Positions 9,755 through 21,702 are shown, numbered from the stretch's first letter. The stretch is 64,000 nt of DNA from Streptomyces antimycoticus (GCF_005405925.1 NZ_BJHV01000001.1:3100001-3164000), one strand, 5' to 3'. The notes: generated by a model from the letters alone, not told the origin. A program made the numbers and translations.

Positions 9755-9789
9755 GTCGGCGGGCGTGCCCCAGGGGCGCGCCCGCCGAC
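9755..9789 (+). terminator. Hairpin terminator after the DsbA-like gene
   Basis: 17-bp arms (GTCGGCGGGCGTGCCCC and GGGGCGCGCCCGCCGAC) with one wobble pair and almost no loop, 21 bases past the stop codon. Confidence 0.6.
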
Positions 9790-9845
9790 GGCGTTGTGGC
9801 GCGGCAGCGACGGCGGCGGCAGCGGTGGTGACGTCGCGCCCACGT

Positions 9846-9878
9846 CGGCGGTGACCTGGCGGCGACGGATGGGCGAAC
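9846..9878 (-). promoter_or_regulatory. Candidate PHO box (three 11-bp direct repeats)
   Basis: Read on the minus strand, the sequence is GTTCGCCCATC, then CGTCGCCGCCA, then GGTCACCGCCG. These are three consecutive 11-base units matching the Streptomyces PhoP direct-repeat consensus GTTCACC-NNNN at the conserved TC-CC positions. The block ends 40 bases before the phoD start. PhoD phosphatases are known members of the PhoP regulon, so the context supports the call. Confidence 0.5.
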
Positions 9879-9918
9879 ATCCCCCAAGCCCCCTGTCCGC
9901 GCACGCTACTTGTCAGTA

Positions 9919-11562
9919 ATGTCCTCGGCCGTGACCGACCTCCACATCTCGCGCCGCAGCGCCGTCACGGCCGCGGCGGCTGCCGCCGCCCTGCTGCCCC
10001 TCGTCCCCGGACCCGCCGCCCACGCCGGCTCCGGGCCCGCCTTCCTGCACGGCATCGCCTCGGGTGACCCGCTGCCCGACGGGATTCTGCTGTGGACCCG
10101 TATCACGCCCGCCCCCGACGCCGTGCCCGGTTCGGGGCTCGGCCCGGCCATCGAGGTGACCTGGGAGGTCGCCGAGGACCGGGACTTCCGCTCGGTCGTC
10201 GCCCGCGGCACCGTCAAGGCCGCCGCCGGCACCGACCACACCGTCAAGGCCGATGTGCGCGGGCTGCGCCCCGCCACCGACTACTTCTACCGCTTCGGCG
10301 TGGACGGCGGCGTCCGCTCCCCCGCCGGGCGCACCCGCACCACCCCCGCGCACGACGCCGCGGCCGACGGGGTCCGCTTCGGCGTGGTCTCCTGCGCTAA
10401 CTGGGAGGCGGGCTGGTTCTCCCCGTACCGCCATCTGGCCGCCCGTACCGACCTGGACGCGGTGCTCCATCTCGGCGACTACATCTACGAGTACAAGAGC
10501 GGTGAATACCCGGAGGCGAAGGATGTCGTCCGCCCGCACGCCCCCACCCATGAGATCGTCACGCTCGCCGACTACCGCGTCCGGCACGGGAACTACAAGA
10601 CCGACCCCGACGCCCAGGCGCTGCACGCCGCGCTCCCCCTGATCGCGATATGGGACGACCACGAGTTCGCCAACGACGCCTGGTCCGGCGGGGCGGAGAA
10701 CCACACGCCCGGCACCGAGGGGGCGTGGGCCCAGCGGGTGGCCGCCGCCAAGCAGGCGTACTTCGAGTGGATGCCGGTGCGCTCCTCCACCCAGGGCACC
10801 ACCTACCGGCGGCTGCGCTACGGCACCCTCGCCGATCTCCATCTGCTCGATCTGCGCTCGTTCCGCTCCCAGCAGGCGGCCACCGGCAGCGGCGACGTGG
10901 ACGACCCGGAGCGCACCCTGACCGGCCGCGCCCAGCTCGACTGGCTGAAGTCGGGCCTGACCGCCTCGGACACCACCTGGCGGCTGGTGGGCAACTCGGT
11001 GATGATCTCACCGGTCGCCTTCGGGGCCCTCCCCGCCGAGCTGCTGGGCCCGCTCGCCGAGCTGCTGGGGCTGCCCAAGGGCGGCCTGGCCATCAACACC
11101 GACCAGTGGGACGGCTATACGCACGACCGGCGCGAGCTGCTCGCCCACCTCACCGACCACGCGATCGGCAACACGGTCTTCCTCACCGGTGACATCCATA
11201 TGGCGTGGGCCAACGACGTACCGGTGAAGGCCGCCACCTATCCGCTCTCCCGGTCGGCCGCGACCGAGTTCGTGGTCACCTCGGTGACCTCGGACAACCT
11301 CGACGATCTGCTCCATGTGGCACCGCAGACGGTGTCCTTGGCCGCGTCCGCCGCGATCCGGGCCGCCAACCGCCATGTGAAGTGGGTGGACATGGACTCG
11401 CATGGCTACGGCGTGCTGGATGTCACTCCCCAGCGGGCCCAGATGGACTACTACACCGTCTCCGACAAGACCGATCGCAACGCCACGACCGCCTGGGCAC
11501 GGTCGTACCGCACCCAGGCGGGCAGCCAGCGGGTCGAGCGCGCCGACGCACCCGTGCGCTGA
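9919..11562 (+). CDS. phoD: Secreted PhoD-type alkaline phosphatase/phosphodiesterase
   Basis: 547 residues from ATG 9919 (TTG 9910 and GTG 9931 are alternatives). The N-terminus has a twin-arginine signal: [16 protein letters not shown] followed by an AHA-type cleavage site, so export should be Tat-dependent. An N-terminal fibronectin-like PhoD_N domain (about 40-130) precedes the metallophosphatase core with [31 protein letters not shown] and [10 protein letters not shown], which contain the metal ligands of the Ca/Fe-type PhoD family. It releases phosphate from organic phosphoesters outside the cell. The upstream 11-bp repeats suggest phosphate control through PhoR-PhoP. Length and motifs are complete. 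Confidence 0.93.
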   Translation: MSSAVTDLHISRRSAVTAAAAAAALLPLVPGPAAHAGSGPAFLHGIASGDPLPDGILLWTRITPAPDAVPGSGLGPAIEVTWEVAEDRDFRSVVARGTVKAAAGTDHTVKADVRGLRPATDYFYRFGVDGGVRSPAGRTRTTPAHDAAADGVRFGVVSCANWEAGWFSPYRHLAARTDLDAVLHLGDYIYEYKSGEYPEAKDVVRPHAPTHEIVTLADYRVRHGNYKTDPDAQALHAALPLIAIWDDHEFANDAWSGGAENHTPGTEGAWAQRVAAAKQAYFEWMPVRSSTQGTTYRRLRYGTLADLHLLDLRSFRSQQAATGSGDVDDPERTLTGRAQLDWLKSGLTASDTTWRLVGNSVMISPVAFGALPAELLGPLAELLGLPKGGLAINTDQWDGYTHDRRELLAHLTDHAIGNTVFLTGDIHMAWANDVPVKAATYPLSRSAATEFVVTSVTSDNLDDLLHVAPQTVSLAASAAIRAANRHVKWVDMDSHGYGVLDVTPQRAQMDYYTVSDKTDRNATTAWARSYRTQAGSQRVERADAPVR

Positions 11563-11567
11563 CGCAT

Positions 11568-11614
11568 CGGTTCACCGAAACGGTTCACGGGCTCGGACGG
11601 TTCACGGGCTCAGA
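11568..11614. repeat. Short direct repeats between convergent genes
   Basis: Two 17-base copies of CGGTTCACGGGCTCGGA (second copy one mismatch) follow a partial copy CGGTTCACCGAAA. The last copy contains the stop codon of the minus-strand hydrolase gene, so the array ends inside coding sequence. Confidence 0.6.
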
Positions 11615-12191
11615 GGTCGGCCAGGAAGCCGAGCGCCACCCGCCAGGTGGCCTCGGCGGCCTCCTTGTCGTGGTCCGGCAGCTCGGGGTCGGTGAAGATG
11701 TGGCCGGCCCCGGCGTAGCGGAAGACCTCCACATCGGCGCCGGCCCGCCGCATCCGCAGATACCAGGCATTGAGCCAGTCGTGTGGCTCGAACGGGTCGG
11801 GGTCGGCCACATGGAGCTGCACCGGCAGCTCATCGACCGTGGTGTCGTCGGCGATGTCCGAAGTGCCGTGCAGCAGAAGCAGTCCGCGCGCCTTGTCGTC
11901 GGCCAGCGCCAGGTTCTGCGCCAGGGCGCCGCCGAGCGAGAAACCGGCGTAGACCAGCCCGCGGTCCGAGTACGGCGCGGCGGCGGTGATGGCCCGTTTC
12001 AGCAGCTCGTCGCGGCCGATCCGCTCCTTGATCACCATGCCGTCCTCGACGGTTTCGGCGGTCTGCCCCTCATACAGGTCCGGCACGACCACCTCATGCC
12101 CGGCCGCGCGCAGTCGGTCGGCCGCCTCCTGTACGGCGGGCCGCAGCCCGTACGCGGAGTGGAACAGAACAATCGTCGAGGTATCGGCCAC
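11610..12191 (-). CDS. Dienelactone hydrolase family alpha/beta-hydrolase
   Basis: 193 residues from GTG 12191, chosen because GGAAAG lies about 11 bases upstream; GTG 12200 would put the RBS too close. Alpha/beta-hydrolase fold with nucleophile elbow GFSLGG (Ser85, where classical dienelactone hydrolases have Cys), an acidic residue in VADPDPFEPHD (130-138) and His164 in GAGHIF. The substrate is unknown; the family hydrolyses lactones and esters. It has no signal peptide. It converges with phoD. Confidence 0.8.
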   Translation of the reverse strand: MADTSTIVLFHSAYGLRPAVQEAADRLRAAGHEVVVPDLYEGQTAETVEDGMVIKERIGRDELLKRAITAAAPYSDRGLVYAGFSLGGALAQNLALADDKARGLLLLHGTSDIADDTTVDELPVQLHVADPDPFEPHDWLNAWYLRMRRAGADVEVFRYAGAGHIFTDPELPDHDKEAAEATWRVALGFLADL

Positions 12192-12313
12192 CGCTGTCAC
12201 TTTCCTTTCCGTGGATCGCCCCCTCCCATCGTGCCAGCCCCGGTCTGAGGACACCGGATCCGGGGAAGGCGGGACAGGACACCCGGAGTCTCCCTGAGGG
12301 AAGGATGAGGTAG

Positions 12314-13474
12314 GTGTCCATGGAGGACGTGCTGCGTCCGCTCGTCGTCATCGGCGGCTCACTGGCCATCACGCTGTTCATCGGCTGGGCCGTCGACTGG
12401 CTGCTGCGGAGGGTCGACGCCCGGCACCCCGAGACCCCCTTGTGGGGCCATCTGCGCCGCTGCCGGCTTCCGCTGCAGGTGACCGTGTGCACGGCGCTGC
12501 TGAGCGGTTCGTACGACAAGACGCAGGCGAGGGTTGTCCAGGAGCATGAGTCGGCGATCGGCAGGCTGCTCGCGCTGGTGCTGATCGCGGCGACGGCGTG
12601 GCTCGTGGTGCGGGTTTCGTCGGCCGTCGTGGAGTCCTCCTACTTCCGCTACGCCTCCAGCGCGCACGACGCCGCGCGGGTGCGCCGGGTGCGCACCCAG
12701 GTGACGCTGATCCAGCGGGTGGTGGCCGCGATCGTCGGTGTGGTGGCGGTCTCCGCCATGCTGCTGACCTTCCCGGCGATGCGCACGGTCGGCACCTCCA
12801 TGCTGGCCTCCGCCGGGATCCTCGGTGTGGTCGCCGGTGTCGCCGCCCAGTCCACGCTGGGGAACCTCTTCGCGGGGCTGCAGATCGCCTTCGGCGACAT
12901 GGTGCGGATCGGCGACACGGTGGTCGTGGACGGTGAGTGGGGCACGGTCGAGGAGATCACGCTGACCTTCCTGTCCGTACGGACCTGGGACGAGCGCCGG
13001 ATCACCATGCCGGTGTCGTACTTCACCAACAAGCCGTTCGAGAACTGGTCGCGGGGCGGCACCCAGAAGGTGGCCACCGTCCTCTTCCACCTCGACCACA
13101 CGGCGCCGATCGAGGAGATGCGGGAGCGGCTGCGCGAGATCGTGCAGAAGTCCCCGGCCTGGGACGGCCGGGACTGGAACCTGGTGGTGACGGACACCAC
13201 CCCGAGCACCATCGTGGTGCGGGCGCTGATCACGGCGCGGGACCCGGACGACGCCTGGGCCGCGCGCTGTGAGGTGCGCGAGAAGATGATCACATGGCTG
13301 CGGGATGCCCATCCCCACGCCCTCCCGCGCATCGCCACCGCCCCGGCGGCCCAGCCCCCGCCGGCACGGCTGGAGCGCGAGCGGAGCCGTGAGCTCCACG
13401 ACCGCCACGGCGGTCACGACCGTCTCGCCCGCTTCGAGGACGGGCTCCGTAAGGACACCCCGCGCACACGGTGA
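12314..13474 (+). CDS. MscS-family mechanosensitive ion channel
   Basis: 386 residues from GTG 12314 (AAGGA 8 bases upstream); ATG 12320 is equally possible. Membrane helices lie near residues 8-27, 83-103 and 135-158. The pore-lining TM3-like segment GILGVVAGVAAQSTLGNLFAG leads into the MscS beta domain (DTVVVDGEWGTVEEITLTF). The C-terminus is Arg/His-rich and probably cytoplasmic. It should release osmolytes on hypo-osmotic shock. It converges with the GNAT gene with only 24 bases between stops. Confidence 0.88.
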   Translation: MSMEDVLRPLVVIGGSLAITLFIGWAVDWLLRRVDARHPETPLWGHLRRCRLPLQVTVCTALLSGSYDKTQARVVQEHESAIGRLLALVLIAATAWLVVRVSSAVVESSYFRYASSAHDAARVRRVRTQVTLIQRVVAAIVGVVAVSAMLLTFPAMRTVGTSMLASAGILGVVAGVAAQSTLGNLFAGLQIAFGDMVRIGDTVVVDGEWGTVEEITLTFLSVRTWDERRITMPVSYFTNKPFENWSRGGTQKVATVLFHLDHTAPIEEMRERLREIVQKSPAWDGRDWNLVVTDTTPSTIVVRALITARDPDDAWAARCEVREKMITWLRDAHPHALPRIATAPAAQPPPARLERERSRELHDRHGGHDRLARFEDGLRKDTPRTR

Positions 13475-13498
13475 GGGCGGCGGGGCGCCGGAGGGCCG

Positions 13499-13963
13499 CT
13501 ACAGCGCCCGTCGCATCGCGCGGTGCGGGATGCCGCTGCCCTCGTCGAACTCGGGGCCGAACGCCTCGTAGCCCAACCGCTCGTAGAAGCCGAGCGCATG
13601 GGTCTGGGCCTCCAGATAGACCTCGGCCAGACCGCGCCGGTGGGCCTCCGCCTCGACGGCCCGGACCAGGTCGGCCCCCAGCCCCGTGCCCCGCGCCGCC
13701 TTGGCCACCGCGAGGCGGCCGAGAACGGCGGTGGTGGCGCCGTCGACACCGGCGTGGGCGTACTTCTTGTCCGCGGCGGCGCCATGGAGAAAGCGCACGG
13801 TGCCTGTTGGGCGGCCCTCGCCGTCGGTGGCCAGGAGGTGGACGGCGTGCGCGTCGTACGCGTCCATCTCCTCCTCCTCGGGGATCCGCTGCTCCACCAC
13901 GAAGACCTCCCGGCGGACCGCGAAGCAGCCGGACAGGTCCCCGTCGGTCACGACCTCGATCAC
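13499..13963 (-). CDS. GNAT family N-acetyltransferase
   Basis: 154 residues. The GTG start at 13963 overlaps the rluD stop codon as GTGA, which indicates translational coupling. The acetyl-CoA motif A is [20 protein letters not shown], and [18 protein letters not shown] is the usual GNAT C-terminal block. RREVFVVEQ and [12 protein letters not shown] resemble the ElaA-like subgroup. The acetyl acceptor cannot be predicted. Confidence 0.85.
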   Translation of the reverse strand: MIEVVTDGDLSGCFAVRREVFVVEQRIPEEEEMDAYDAHAVHLLATDGEGRPTGTVRFLHGAAADKKYAHAGVDGATTAVLGRLAVAKAARGTGLGADLVRAVEAEAHRRGLAEVYLEAQTHALGFYERLGYEAFGPEFDEGSGIPHRAMRRAL

Positions 13964-14900
13964 GCGCTCTCGGCCCTCACGATGTCCAGCGCCCCGCGCA
14001 GATCGTCCGGGTAGGCGCTCTCGAACTCGACCCACTGGCCGTGCGCGGGGTGCTCGAAGCCGAGCCGCATGGCGTGCAGCCACTGCCGGGTCAACTTCAG
14101 CCGCTTGGCGAGCGTCGGGTCCGCGCCGTAGGTGAGGTCGCCGACGCAGGGTGGCGGTGGGCCGCCATATGCACCCGGATCTGATGGGTGCGGCCGGTCT
14201 CCAGCTTGATGTCCAGCAGGCTCGCGGCCCGGAACGCCTCGATGAGGTCGTAGTGGGTGACGCTCGGCTTGCCGTCCGCCGTCACCGCCCACTTGTAGTC
14301 GTGCTGCGGATGGCGCCCGATCGGGGCGTCGATGGTGCCGCTCAGCGGGTCCGGGTGGCCCTGGACCAGCGCGTGGTAGCGCTTGTCCACGGTGCGCTCG
14401 CGGAAGGCCTGCTTGAGCACGGAGTACGCGAGCTCGGACTTGGCGACGACCATGAGCCCGGAGGTGCCGACGTCCAGCCGGTGCACGATCCCCTGGCGCT
14501 CGGCGGCGCCCGAGGTGGAGACGCGGAAACCGGCGGCCGCGAGCCCGCCGATCACGGTGGGTCCGGTCCAGCCGGGGCTGGGGTGGGCGGCGACGCCGAC
14601 CGGCTTGGAGACGACCACGATGTCCTCGTCGTCGTGCACGATCTCCATGCCCTCGACGGGCTCGGCGACGACCCGCACCGGCGGCGCGGCCTGCGGCATC
14701 TCGACCTCGAGCCAGGCACCCCCGGAGACCCGGTCGGACTTCCCGGCGACGCTGCCGTCGAGCTGCACCTTTCCGGCGGCGGCCAGCTCGGCCGCCTTGG
14801 TCCGGGAGAAGCCGAACATGCGGGCGATCGCGGCGTCGACGCGCTCGCCCTCCAGACCGTCCGGTACGGGCAGGGTGCGGATCTCGGGAATCGTACTCAC
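13960..14900 (-). pseudogene. rluD: RluD-family 23S rRNA pseudouridine synthase, one-base frameshift
   Basis: GTG 14900 starts [20 protein letters not shown]. An S4 RNA-binding domain (about 15-75) is followed by the catalytic motif [16 protein letters not shown], whose Asp is the nucleophile in the family. The frame runs to [14 protein letters not shown] and then leaves the family sequence at about 14149. The rest ([19 protein letters not shown] through [11 protein letters not shown]) continues in another frame to the TGA at 13960. The break sits at CACCCTGC where one more C restores HPCVGDL. With that base the protein is about 313 residues, the normal size. Its stop overlaps the GNAT start, and lspA lies 67 bases upstream. 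Confidence 0.85.
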
Positions 14901-14967
14901 CCGACGAGTATGCCGGACCGGAAGCACCGGTTCGTACGCCCGTCGGATACCGGCCGCCGGGCGCTGG

Positions 14968-15555
14968 TCAGTCCCTGTGGACCGTGCCGTCCGGGTCCAG
15001 CCCGCGGAAGGACAGGATCACGATCAGGAAGCCGCCGCAGACGATGGCCGAGTCGGCGAGATTGAAGACCGCGAAGTGGGAGGGGGCGATGAAGTCCACG
15101 ACCGCCCCCTGGAAGTCCCCGGGCGCCCGGAAGATCCGGTCGGTGAGATTGCCGAAGGCCCCGCCGAGCAGCAGACCGAGCGCGATGGCCCAGGGCAGGC
15201 TGTGGAGCTTGCGGGCCAGCCGCGCGATCACCACGATGACGCCGACCGCGATCACTGTGAAGACGATGGTCATGGCCTCGCCGAAGCCGAAGGCCGCCCC
15301 CCGGTTGCGGATCACCTCGAACTGCAGCCAGGTGCCGATGACCTCGACCGGAGCGTGGTGCTCCAGCTTCGCGACCACGGCCAGCTTGCTGACCAGATCG
15401 ATCACATAGGCCAGCGCCGCGACCGTAAGGAGCACGCCGACGCGCCGCTTCCCCCTGCCCGCCGCGGCCTCATCGGCTCCGGCAGCGCTGGTCCCGGCAC
15501 CCTCCTCTGCCTTCCCCGCATCCGGCGTACCGATGGCCTGCTCCGCCTCTGTCAC
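14968..15555 (-). CDS. lspA: Lipoprotein signal peptidase (signal peptidase II)
   Basis: 195 residues from GTG 15555. An Ala/Glu-rich cytoplasmic extension of about 35 residues, common in Streptomyces, is followed by four membrane helices. Catalytic aspartates are in NLTDRIFR and NLADSAI, and NRGAAFG is also conserved. It cleaves the signal peptide of lipidated prolipoproteins in the membrane. It probably forms an operon with rluD downstream, as in many actinobacteria. Confidence 0.95.
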   Translation of the reverse strand: MTEAEQAIGTPDAGKAEEGAGTSAAGADEAAAGRGKRRVGVLLTVAALAYVIDLVSKLAVVAKLEHHAPVEVIGTWLQFEVIRNRGAAFGFGEAMTIVFTVIAVGVIVVIARLARKLHSLPWAIALGLLLGGAFGNLTDRIFRAPGDFQGAVVDFIAPSHFAVFNLADSAIVCGGFLIVILSFRGLDPDGTVHRD

Positions 15556-15626
15556 GTGAGTCCCTCAACTCGTCCGGGCCAGTCTCCCCCTGTGAGGGAC
15601 GAGGGTACGGCACATGCGTACGGGCG

Positions 15627-16463
15627 TCAGCGCCGCTCCTGGCGCTGCTTGCACTCGACGCACAGCGTGGCCCTGGGGAACGCCTGCATCCGGGCCTTGC
15701 CGATCGCATTGCCGCAGTTCTCGCACAGCCCGTAGGTGCCGGTGTCCAGCCGATCCAGGGCCCGCTCGGTCTGCAGCAGCATCTCGCGGGCGTTTCCGGC
15801 CAGGGCCATCTCGTGCTCGCGGGTGATGTTCTTGGTGCCGGTGTCGGCCTGGTCGTCACCGGCACCGTCGCCGGAGTCGCGCATCAGCCCGGTGATCGCC
15901 TGCTCGGAGGCGACGATCTCGGTGCGCAGCCGGCCGGCCTCGGTCAGCAGCCCGGCGCGCGCCTCGTCCACCTCCTCGGCGGACCAGGGGTCCTCGCCCG
16001 GGCGGACCGCGAGCTCGCTGGGGTCGACCGGCGCGCCCGCCGCACGGGCCTTGGGCAAGGGGGGTGCCGTCGTCGTGGCCTTCTTGTCGGTCGGCGCACC
16101 ACCCGGAGTCTTCTTCGCAACCACTTTCCTGGCTCCCGTCTTCTTCGCGGGCACCGCCTTGTCGGCGGGCGCGGCCTTCCTGGCCGTGGTCTTACCGGCC
16201 GTGGCCCCGGCCACGGTCTCCCCGGCCACGCCCTCCTCGGTCGGCGCGACCGTCTTGGCGGATGCGTGCTTCCTGGTGGGCGTCTCCGAGTTCTTCCCCG
16301 GAGCGCTCCTCTTGGCCGCCTTGGCGGCGCCTTGCGCGGCGGCTCCGGCGGGGGCCGCGGTCTTGTTGTTGACGGCCTTCTTGCCCGAGGCGCTCTTCTT
16401 GCCGGGCGCGGCCTTCGTCGCCTTCGCCGTGCTCTTCTGCACGGCGGTCTTTCTCGCCACCAT
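15627..16463 (-). CDS. DksA/TraR zinc-finger protein with a histone-like Lys/Ala tail
   Basis: 278 residues from ATG 16463, with GAAGGGG about 9 bases upstream. The C-terminal 110 residues are a TraR/DksA domain with a four-Cys zinc finger (Cys247, Cys250, Cys268, Cys271; YGLCENCGNAIG and ATLCVECKQRQ). The first 150 or so residues are low complexity, rich in Lys, Ala and Thr (KKTAR, AKKTG-type units) and resemble histone H1 or HU-type tails, so nucleic-acid binding is likely. DksA proteins modulate RNA polymerase initiation; whether this long-tailed form does so is inference. It is transcribed towards lspA, 71 bases away. Confidence 0.87.
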   Translation of the reverse strand: MVARKTAVQKSTAKATKAAPGKKSASGKKAVNNKTAAPAGAAAQGAAKAAKRSAPGKNSETPTRKHASAKTVAPTEEGVAGETVAGATAGKTTARKAAPADKAVPAKKTGARKVVAKKTPGGAPTDKKATTTAPPLPKARAAGAPVDPSELAVRPGEDPWSAEEVDEARAGLLTEAGRLRTEIVASEQAITGLMRDSGDGAGDDQADTGTKNITREHEMALAGNAREMLLQTERALDRLDTGTYGLCENCGNAIGKARMQAFPRATLCVECKQRQERR

Positions 16464-16780
16464 GGCCGCGGCCCCTTCACATATTGTGATCTTGCGCGCG
16501 AATCGTTCCGGAACGATAAATCGACTCCGGGCGGGCGGCAACGGGGCACGCCGCCCGATTCGCCCGGCTTATCCGTACGACAACCCGGTCCCCACCTTTG
16601 TGCCCCACTCCACGTCCGGTAATCCGTCCGGAATCCGGTACCCACCGGTGACCCAGCGTGACGACCGCGGCCACGACACCCGGCGTCTCGCCATTCGGGT
16701 CAATCCCCGGCGCCTGCCGTCCCCCACTCGGCGCAGTGCGGTATTCGGTCGGCCCCGGTCCCCTCGGCCCCGTACACTGG

Positions 16781-17058
16781 GGCGCAGCGAGAGGCATGGA
16801 TGGGGACGAGTAGCGTCGTAGGCGGCCCAGAGCGACCCGGGGACGGTGTGAGCCCGGTGGCGAGCGCGATGTGAAGAATCACCCCGGAGCCGCCGGAAGA
16901 ACGCCCGCACTGGGTCAGTAGAACCGGCATCGCGATCCCAATGAGGGGGCCGGGAGCCGACCAGCTGCCGGTCAAGGAGGGTGGTACCGCGGGAGCGCAC
17001 GGCTCTCGTCCCTCCGACGGAAACGGAAGAGCACGTGTCCGCCGGAGGAAGAAGAGCC
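16781..17058 (+). promoter_or_regulatory. ileS T-box riboswitch of the translational (SD-sequestering) type
   Basis: The T-box sequence AGGAGGGTGGTACCGCG is at 16975-16991, with the tRNA-acceptor bulge UGGU. A short stem I closed by CCGGGG (around 16839) and CCCCGG (around 16882) holds a specifier candidate AUC at 16878-16880, an Ile codon. CCCTCC at 17010-17015 can pair with GGAGGG of the T-box arm (antisequestrator). Alternatively GGCTCT (17001-17006) plus CCTCC (17011-17015) can pair with GGAGG (17044-17048) plus AGAGCC (17053-17058), which buries the ileS ribosome binding site. There is no U-tract, so control should be translational: uncharged tRNA-Ile opens the site. A TACACT -10-like box is at 16773. 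The 320 bases upstream of it, back to the DksA-type gene, show nothing else recognisable. Confidence 0.88.
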
Positions 17059-17061
17059 CCG

Positions 17062-20199
<3,138 letters not shown>

Positions 20200-20215
20200 C
20201 CCCGTCCGGGGGTTT

Positions 20216-20383
20216 GTTCCCCCACCCGCCCCTTCCCGTAACCGGGGCTCCGCCCCGGACCCCGGTCCTCAATCGCCGGACGGGCTGATTTCAGCCCGTC
20301 CGGCGATTGAGGACACGTCCGAAGGGCGTCCGGGGTTCAGGGGCGAAGCCTCTGGTTCGGGAAGGGGCGGGTAGGGGAAATGC
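20216..20383. repeat. Two inverted copies of a dispersed intergenic element
   Basis: The left half contains CCCCCACCCGCCCCTTCCCG, then GGGGCTCCGCCCCGGACCCC, then TCCTCAATCGCCGGACGGGC. The right half is an imperfect reverse complement of the same module, ending CGGGAAGGGGCGGGTAGGGG. The centre is a perfect 23-bp palindromic stem, 20266-20288 with 20291-20313, around TT. Related single copies are at 58130 and 60746. It may also help terminate ileS. Confidence 0.8.
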
Positions 20384-20416
20384 CCCCGCCCCCACCGCCC
20401 GCACGCGTGGCACGCA

Positions 20417-20458
20417 AAGGGCCGGGTCCCAGGAGAAGGCTCCTGGAACCCGGCCCTT
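20417..20458. terminator. Bidirectional hairpin terminator between ileS and divIVA
   Basis: 19-base arms (AAGGGCCGGGTCCCAGGAG and its complement with one mismatch) and an AAGG loop, 35 bases past the divIVA stop and about 220 past ileS. Confidence 0.75.
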
Positions 20459-20493
20459 GTGATTGCCGAACGCTCCGCGCTAGACGGCCCGCG

Positions 20494-21702
20494 TCAGTTG
20501 TCGTCCTCGTCGATGAGGAAGCCCCGCATCGGGCTGGGCGCCTGCTGCATCGGCTGCGGACTCTGCGGCCGCACCGGTGCCATCGGCTGGGTCATCGCGG
20601 GAGACATCTGCTGCTGCCCACCGTAGGACGGCGCTCCGCCGTTCTGGTTGTGGCCGCCCATGGTCTGGTTGCCACCCATGGTGTGGCCGCCCATCGAGCC
20701 GGCGCCGGCCGAGGCCATGGAGCCGCTCATCGACGGGGACGGCGGCAGCGAGGCGGTCGCCGGGGTGCGCGGCGGGGCGAGCGAGTCGTCGGCCTGGTTC
20801 TCCAGCTGGCGCAGCTGGCTCTCCAGGTACGACTTCAGCCGCGTGCGGTACTCGCGCTCGAAGCCGCGCAGGTCCTCGACCTTGCGCTCGAGCGTGGCAC
20901 GAGCGGACTCCAAGGAGCCCATCGCGACACGGTGCTTCTCCTGCGCGTCCCGCTCCAGCGCGTCGGCCTTGGCGCGGGCGTCCCGCTCCAGGCCCTCGGC
21001 GCGGCTACGGGCCTCGCCGACGATCTTGTTGGCCTCGGAACGGGCCTCCGCGATCGCCTGGTCGGCGGTCTGCTGCGCGAGCGAGAGCACGCGCGCGGCG
21101 CTGTCGCCGCCCGGGCCCTGGCCCGGCTGGGGCAGCTGCGGGCCACCGGGGCCACCAGGACCACCGGGACCGCCCATCGGGCCACCCATGGGACCGCCGG
21201 GACCCATGGGGCCGTTCTGGCCCATCGGACCGTTCTGGCCCATCGGACCGTTCTGGCCCATGGGGCCGGGTCCGCCCTGCTGCATCGGGCCAGGCCCGCC
21301 CTGCTGCATCGGACCGGGTCCGCCCTGCTGCATCGGTCCGGGGCCGTTCTGGCCCATCGGACCCGCCGGCAGCTGCGGGGCTCCGCCCGGGAGTTGGGGC
21401 GGACCACCCATCTGCTGCTGGCCGGGCGGCACCGGCTGCGGTCCGGATATGGCGGCGGGCACAGGTGCGCCGGGCCTCTCCTGCTGTTCGGGAGGCTTGC
21501 GCATACCTTGTTGCTGACTCTGGGCGGCGGCACGGGTCGCTGCGGCCAGCTTGGCGCGCAGGTCCTCGTTCTCCCGTAGCAGCCGGGTCAGTTCGGCTTC
21601 GACCTCGTCGAGGAAGGCATCGACCTCGTCCTCGTCATAGCCTTCTCGGAGGCGGACGGTCGTGAACTGCTTGTTCCGCACGTCCTCGGGGGTCAACGGC
21701 AT
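20494..21702 (-). CDS. divIVA: DivIVA polar-growth protein
   Basis: 402 residues starting MPLTPEDVRNKQFTTVRLRE, the DivIVA N-terminal membrane-curvature domain (1-60). A Pro/Gly/Gln/Met-rich linker (about 65-195) follows, then a long coiled coil (about 205-300) that multimerises, and a Gly/Met/Gln-rich tail ending FLIDEDDN. In Streptomyces DivIVA marks hyphal tips and recruits the tip wall machinery. The linker is built from perfect DNA repeats. It is the last gene of the dcw block, separated from yggT by 49 bases. Confidence 0.96.
   Translation of the reverse strand: MPLTPEDVRNKQFTTVRLREGYDEDEVDAFLDEVEAELTRLLRENEDLRAKLAAATRAAAQSQQQGMRKPPEQQERPGAPVPAAISGPQPVPPGQQQMGGPPQLPGGAPQLPAGPMGQNGPGPMQQGGPGPMQQGGPGPMQQGGPGPMGQNGPMGQNGPMGQNGPMGPGGPMGGPMGGPGGPGGPGGPQLPQPGQGPGGDSAARVLSLAQQTADQAIAEARSEANKIVGEARSRAEGLERDARAKADALERDAQEKHRVAMGSLESARATLERKVEDLRGFEREYRTRLKSYLESQLRQLENQADDSLAPPRTPATASLPPSPSMSGSMASAGAGSMGGHTMGGNQTMGGHNQNGGAPSYGGQQQMSPAMTQPMAPVRPQSPQPMQQAPSPMRGFLIDEDDN
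21209..21334. repeat. In-frame tandem repeats inside divIVA
   Basis: Three 18-base units (GGACCGTTCTGGCCCATC type, 21209-21262) encode GPMGQN repeats. Three 24-base units (21263-21334) encode GPGPMQQG repeats. All keep frame, so copy-number change would alter linker length without breaking the protein. Confidence 0.85.

Noticed and set aside
12359..13417. A 352-residue minus-strand frame opposite the MscS gene
   Set aside because: Composition rich in Arg, His and Gln typical of an antisense frame; the MscS frame has clear membrane helices and a channel motif.
16781..17058. ileS T-box as a transcription attenuator
   Set aside because: There is no U-tract after the hairpins, whereas an SD-sequestering alternative helix is clearly present.
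21209..21334. Possible CRISPR array in divIVA
   Set aside because: Repeats are tandem without spacers, are in frame and encode protein repeats.
20380..21579. A 399-residue plus-strand frame opposite divIVA
   Set aside because: Low-complexity mirror of the divIVA linker repeats, no start context.
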